Shown: positions 60,750 to 64,000 of the stretch, piece after piece
Position numbering within the stretch: the stretch's first letter is position 1
How the letters are laid out: the number at the start of each line of letters is the position of its first letter
DNA from: Knoellia sp. S7-12
GTDB taxonomy: Bacteria > Actinomycetota > Actinomycetes > Actinomycetales > Dermatophilaceae
Reading direction: 5' to 3'
NCBI RefSeq assembly: GCF_040518285.1
Contig: NZ_CP155449.1
Coordinates: forward strand, 3,968,001 to 4,032,000
DNA: 64,000 nt
The notes under the pieces: generated by a model
Told to the model about the DNA's origin: nothing
The model's database searches: none
Seen by the model: the letters and a program-made list of their open reading frames with translations, nothing else
Made by a program: the position numbers and the translations under genes

Positions 60750-62657
60750 ATGACTCGGACCGTGCGCCTCACGACCGCGCAAGCGCTCGTGAAGTTCTTG
60801 GCCAGCCAGTATTCCGAGCGGGATGGAGTTGAACAGCGACTCGTCACAGGGATGTTCGGGATCTTCGGCCACGGGAACGTGGCTGGGGTGGGGCAGGCGC
60901 TGCTCCAGGCGCAGGTGGAGTCCGAGGACGGTGCGACCGGCGACGGGGTGCTGGGCTCGCTCCCCTACTACCTGGCCCGCAACGAGCAGGGTGCCGTGCA
61001 CGCGGCCACGGCCTTCAGCCGGGCCCGCAACCGCCGCCAGGTCATGGCCGTGACGACGTCGATCGGCCCTGGGGCGACGAACATGGTGACCGGCGCGGCC
61101 CTGGCGACGACCAACCGCATCCCGGTGCTGCTCCTGCCGTCCGACCAGTTCGCCACCCGGGTGCCCGACCCCGTGCTTCAGCAGCTCGAGGACCCGGGCA
61201 CCCTCGACGTCACCGTCAACGACGTGTTCCGACCGGTGTCCCGCTTCTTCGACCGGATCAGCCGACCTGAGCAGCTCATCCCCTCGCTCATGAACGCCAT
61301 GCGGGTTCTCACCGACCCAGCCGACACCGGAGCCGTCACGGTGGCGCTGCCGCAGGACGTTCAGGCCGAGGCCCACGACTGGCCGCTCGCATTCTTCGCC
61401 AAGCGCGTCTGGCACATCGGGCGACCGGTGCCAGAGCCGGCCGCACTGGCGCGAGCGGTGGAGCTCATTCGATCTGCCAAGCGGCCGCTGATCGTCGCAG
61501 GTGGCGGGGTCATCTACTCGGAGGCCTCCGAGGAACTGCGCGCCTTCGCCACCGCGACCGGTATCCCCGTGTCCGACACCCACGCGGGCAAGGGCGCCAT
61601 CAACTGGGACCACCCGTCCGCGGTCGGGGGCGTGGGCTCGACCGGATCGGCCGCCGCCAACGAGCTGGCCCGCGGCGCCGACGTGGTCATCGGCTTCGGC
61701 ACGCGCTACTCCGACTTCACGACCGCGAGCCACACGATCTTCGCGTCCGAGGACGTCCGGTTCGTCAACATCAACCTCCTGGGGTTCGACGCGGCCAAGC
61801 ACGGCGCGGCGATGCTCGTCGCCGACGCCCGCGAGGCCCTGCGGGCCCTGACGACCGAGCTCGACGGTTGGGAGGTGGAACCGGCATACCGTGAGGAGGC
61901 CATTGATCTCGATGCCGCGTGGCAGCGGGTCGTCGACGAGTGCTACCACCGCGAGCAGACTCCGCTGCCCGCACAGACGGAGGTCTTCGGCGCGCTCAAC
62001 GAGCTCATGGGACCCGAGGACGTCATCATCAACGCCGCCGGCTCGATGCCTGGTGACCTGCAGTGCCTGTGGCGGGCGTCGTCGCCCGTGCAGTACCACG
62101 TGGAGTACGCCTTCTCCTGCATGGGCTATGAGATCCCGGCGTCCCTCGGGGTGAAGATGGCGCTCGGCGACGACCACGAGGTCGTCGCGATCGTCGGCGA
62201 CGGCACCTATCAGATGCTCCCGATGGAGATCGCGACGATCGTCTCCGAGGGTGTCAAGGTGATCATCGTGCTGCTCCAGAACCACGGGTTCGCCTCGATC
62301 GGCGCCCTCTCGGAGTCGCGGGGGTCGCAGCGCTTCGGAACGAAATACCGCATGCGGTCCTCAAGTGGCCGCCTGGACGGCTCCACCGTGCCCCTGGACC
62401 TTGCAGCGAACGCGGCCTCCTGGGGGGCCGACGTGCTGCGCTGCGGCTCGATGGCGGAGTTCCGCGAGAACTATGGCCGTGCGGCTGCCTCCGACCGCGC
62501 CACCGTGCTCTACATCGAGACTGACCTCCTCGGTCCGAACCCACCGGGCTCGGCCTGGTGGGACGTTCCCGTGTCGCAGGTGTCGACCCTTGAGTCGACC
62601 CAGAAGGCGTATGCAGAGCACCTCGACAATCAGCGCGGGCAGCGCACCTACCTCTGA
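60750..62657 (+). CDS. iolD: 3D-(3,5/4)-trihydroxycyclohexane-1,2-dione hydrolase
   Basis: A 635-residue thiamine-diphosphate enzyme that opens the cyclitol ring to 5-deoxy-glucuronate. Seen: TGMFGIFGHGNVAGVGQAL, QGAVHAATAFSRARNRRQ, the central domain LIVAGGGVIYSEAS, and the ThDP/Mg motif VAIVGDGTYQMLPMEI near residue 485. The length and the GIFGHGNVAG motif are specific to IolD. It starts 57 bases after the transaldolase-like gene and is followed by a long promoter region. Confidence 0.96.
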   Translation: MTRTVRLTTAQALVKFLASQYSERDGVEQRLVTGMFGIFGHGNVAGVGQALLQAQVESEDGATGDGVLGSLPYYLARNEQGAVHAATAFSRARNRRQVMAVTTSIGPGATNMVTGAALATTNRIPVLLLPSDQFATRVPDPVLQQLEDPGTLDVTVNDVFRPVSRFFDRISRPEQLIPSLMNAMRVLTDPADTGAVTVALPQDVQAEAHDWPLAFFAKRVWHIGRPVPEPAALARAVELIRSAKRPLIVAGGGVIYSEASEELRAFATATGIPVSDTHAGKGAINWDHPSAVGGVGSTGSAAANELARGADVVIGFGTRYSDFTTASHTIFASEDVRFVNINLLGFDAAKHGAAMLVADAREALRALTTELDGWEVEPAYREEAIDLDAAWQRVVDECYHREQTPLPAQTEVFGALNELMGPEDVIINAAGSMPGDLQCLWRASSPVQYHVEYAFSCMGYEIPASLGVKMALGDDHEVVAIVGDGTYQMLPMEIATIVSEGVKVIIVLLQNHGFASIGALSESRGSQRFGTKYRMRSSSGRLDGSTVPLDLAANAASWGADVLRCGSMAEFRENYGRAAASDRATVLYIETDLLGPNPPGSAWWDVPVSQVSTLESTQKAYAEHLDNQRGQRTYL

Positions 62658-62713
62658 GGCGACAGAGCCAATCCTTGCGCGCTGTGGTCACACACTAACA
62701 ACTGCTGACAGAA

Positions 62714-62734
62714 TGTTAGGACAAACTATTGACA
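62714..62734 (+). promoter_or_regulatory. Operator plus -35 element before the binding-protein gene
   Basis: Site 5, TGTTAGGACA (62714-62723, the complement of TGTCCTAACA), is followed after five bases by TTGACA (62729-62734). A -10-like TGGAAT lies 18 bases downstream. The rest of the 325-base gap (62658-62982) holds no gene that I can support. Confidence 0.7.
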
Positions 62735-62982
62735 GGCCGCATGGTAACGCGCTGGAATAGGCACCTGGCCCACCGGCCCCCCAACTGAACAGCTTGGCCC
62801 GGTCTCACGCCGACACCCACGGGGCGCAAACCCCCTCCCCGTCGGCCGACGATGCCGACGACCGGCAGCCGCACGACGCGATTGGCGTCCAGCTCGACGA
62901 GTCCCCCACGGACCGGCGAAGCGGCACCCCGAACTCCCCGCAACGAGGCGGGCGTTCATGCCACGAAAGGACTCCGTCCACC

Positions 62983-63981
62983 ATGAATCAGAGCCGATTC
63001 CGCAAGGTGGTGACCGCCGTGGCGGTCGCGACCTCAGCCACGATGGTCCTCGCCGCCTGCAGCGGCGGCGGTGCCGAAAAGACCGACGACACGACGGGCG
63101 ATTCGGGAGGTGGCGGCGGCGATTCGGGCTACACCATCGCCATGATCACGCACGAGACGCCCGGTGACACGTTCTGGGACAAGATCAAGGCGGGTGCGCA
63201 GCAGGCCGCCAAGGACACCGGAGCCACGTTGAAATACTCCAACGACCCGGACCCGGCCAAGCAGGCCACGCTCATCCAGAACGCGATCGACTCCAAGGTG
63301 GACGGGATTGCCACCACGCTCGCCACGCCGGACGCGCTCGCCGGCTCGGTCAAGGCAGCCGGCACAGCCGGGATCCCGACCGTCGCCTTCAACTCCGGGA
63401 TCGACCAGTACCTCGAGACCGGTGCCCTGATGTACTTCGGCTCCGACGAGAACCTCGCCGGAGCGACCGCCGGCGAGCGGATCACGGCCGACGGTGGCAA
63501 GCACCCCCTCTGCGTCATCCAGGCCGCCGGTTCGGTGGCTCTCGAGGCTCGCTGTGCAGGGGTGAAGAGCAAGGTCGCCGGCACCGAGAACATCCAGGTC
63601 AACGGTGCTGACGACGCCGCCGTGGTGTCTGCGATCCAGGCCAAGCTCGCCGCCGACAGCTCGATCGACTACATCGTCACCCTCGGCGCCCCGATCGCCC
63701 TGAACGCGCTGAAGTCGATGGAGCAGGCCGGCAGCAAGGCGAAGCTCGTGACGTTCGACCTCAACGCCGAGGCCGCCCAGCAGATCAAGGACGGCAAGAT
63801 CCAGTTCTCGATCGACCAGCAGCCCTACGTCCAGGGCTACCTGGCCGTGACGGCCCTCTACCTCAACGTCAAGAACGGCAACGACATGGGTGGTGGCAAG
63901 CCGGTCCTCACCGGCCCCTCGTTCGTGGACCCCAAGAACATCGACGTCATCCTCCCGTTCACCAAGAACAACACCCGCTGA
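62983..63981 (+). CDS. Sugar/inositol ABC transporter substrate-binding lipoprotein
   Basis: A 332-residue periplasmic-binding-protein type 1 lipoprotein. The signal ends in the lipobox TMVLAACSGGG; a Gly/Asp linker follows. The mature domain shows TIAMITHETPGDTFWDKIKAGAQ, SKVDGIATTLATPDAL and TFDLNAEAAQQIKDGKIQFSIDQQPY, as in ribose/inositol-type binding proteins. It is probably the inositol or related polyol receptor; ATPase and permease genes would lie beyond the right edge. I chose the ATG at 62983, preceded by GAAAGGA at a rather long distance. Confidence 0.9.
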   Translation: MNQSRFRKVVTAVAVATSATMVLAACSGGGAEKTDDTTGDSGGGGGDSGYTIAMITHETPGDTFWDKIKAGAQQAAKDTGATLKYSNDPDPAKQATLIQNAIDSKVDGIATTLATPDALAGSVKAAGTAGIPTVAFNSGIDQYLETGALMYFGSDENLAGATAGERITADGGKHPLCVIQAAGSVALEARCAGVKSKVAGTENIQVNGADDAAVVSAIQAKLAADSSIDYIVTLGAPIALNALKSMEQAGSKAKLVTFDLNAEAAQQIKDGKIQFSIDQQPYVQGYLAVTALYLNVKNGNDMGGGKPVLTGPSFVDPKNIDVILPFTKNNTR

Positions 63982-64000
63982 TCCATCCGAGCAGCTCTGG

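Larger units (their letters stand above)
575..61889. repeat. Dispersed octamer GTATGCCG / CGGCATAC (33 copies)
   Basis: Plus-strand GTATGCCG starts at 675, 3701, 6039, 6969, 8919, 10249, 10640, 19067, 25677, 27945, 28746, 31017, 38626, 42876, 44223, 47527, 50713 and 58545. The complement CGGCATAC starts at 575, 1206, 3684, 6098, 7472, 10656, 25601, 29138, 30953, 39477, 40082, 44659, 46284, 52698 and 61882. The start and end given here are those of the first and last copy only. Found by reading, so a few may be missed. Confidence 0.85.

Noticed and set aside
1-64000. tRNA, rRNA, CRISPR arrays, prophage or plasmid functions
   Set aside because: No cloverleaf-like sequence, repeat-spacer array, integrase, capsid or replication-initiator gene was recognised; the only mobile element seen is the IS481-type one.

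Overview
The window is GC-rich DNA with compact operons, frequent GTG starts and many ATGA or GTGA stop/start overlaps. Together with RNase J, a DnaB helicase preceded by TTGTCCACA-type DnaA boxes, DUF2277, paired DUF202 proteins and a BMP-type importer, this points to an actinomycete, probably of the Intrasporangiaceae type (inference; there is no rRNA or other marker to settle it).

Layout. 1-3.7 kb: the start of a lactate-utilisation operon (lutA, lutB; lutB runs off the left edge) and an unrecognised protein with an internally duplicated domain. 3.7-14.2 kb: housekeeping and metabolic genes: a quinone-reductase-like enzyme, acetyltransferases, an Entner-Doudoroff edd-eda operon with a perfect Crp/GlxR-like palindrome upstream, an SDR, an amino-acid permease and RNase J translationally coupled to a small ORF. 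14.3-23.5 kb: a poorly conserved accessory stretch with a Tat-type M23 peptidase, an HTH-nucleotidyltransferase/HEPN pair that looks like a toxin-antitoxin system with its own palindromic operator, several unknown genes and an intact IS481-type element. 23.5-31 kb: dnaB with a DnaA-box cluster, DUF2277, two DUF202 proteins, a MATE exporter, a gamma-glutamyltransferase-like protein carrying an in-frame copy of a dispersed repeat, a secreted lectin-like protein and a cupin. 31.2-36.6 kb: a BMP-type (probably nucleoside) ABC importer followed by the C-terminal relic of another ATPase. 36.6-41.5 kb: a lipoprotein, a hydrolase and a ferredoxin-reductase/fatty-acid-desaturase group.

41.5-64 kb is a large sugar/cyclitol region. 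The right part is a myo-inositol locus: iolC, an IolJ-like aldolase, iolB, iolG, iolA and a tautomerase on the minus strand, diverging from a GntR regulator, an IolH-like protein, a transaldolase-like protein, iolD and a periplasmic sugar-binding lipoprotein on the plus strand. No iolE is visible in the window. The left part adds three more Gfo/Idh/MocA dehydrogenases, an SDR, a phytanoyl-CoA-dioxygenase-like oxygenase, a further xylose-isomerase-like protein and two LacI-type regulators. A palindrome of the form TGTCYTRACA occurs in front of five transcription units here, tying both halves into one probable regulon.

Across the window the octamer GTATGCCG (or its complement CGGCATAC) occurs 33 times by my reading, against roughly 2-3 expected from composition. 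It is found on both strands, uses otherwise disfavoured codons, and forms the arms of three intergenic hairpins. It is absent from the accessory stretch except inside the IS. This resembles the organisation of DNA uptake sequences and is the observation I would follow first.
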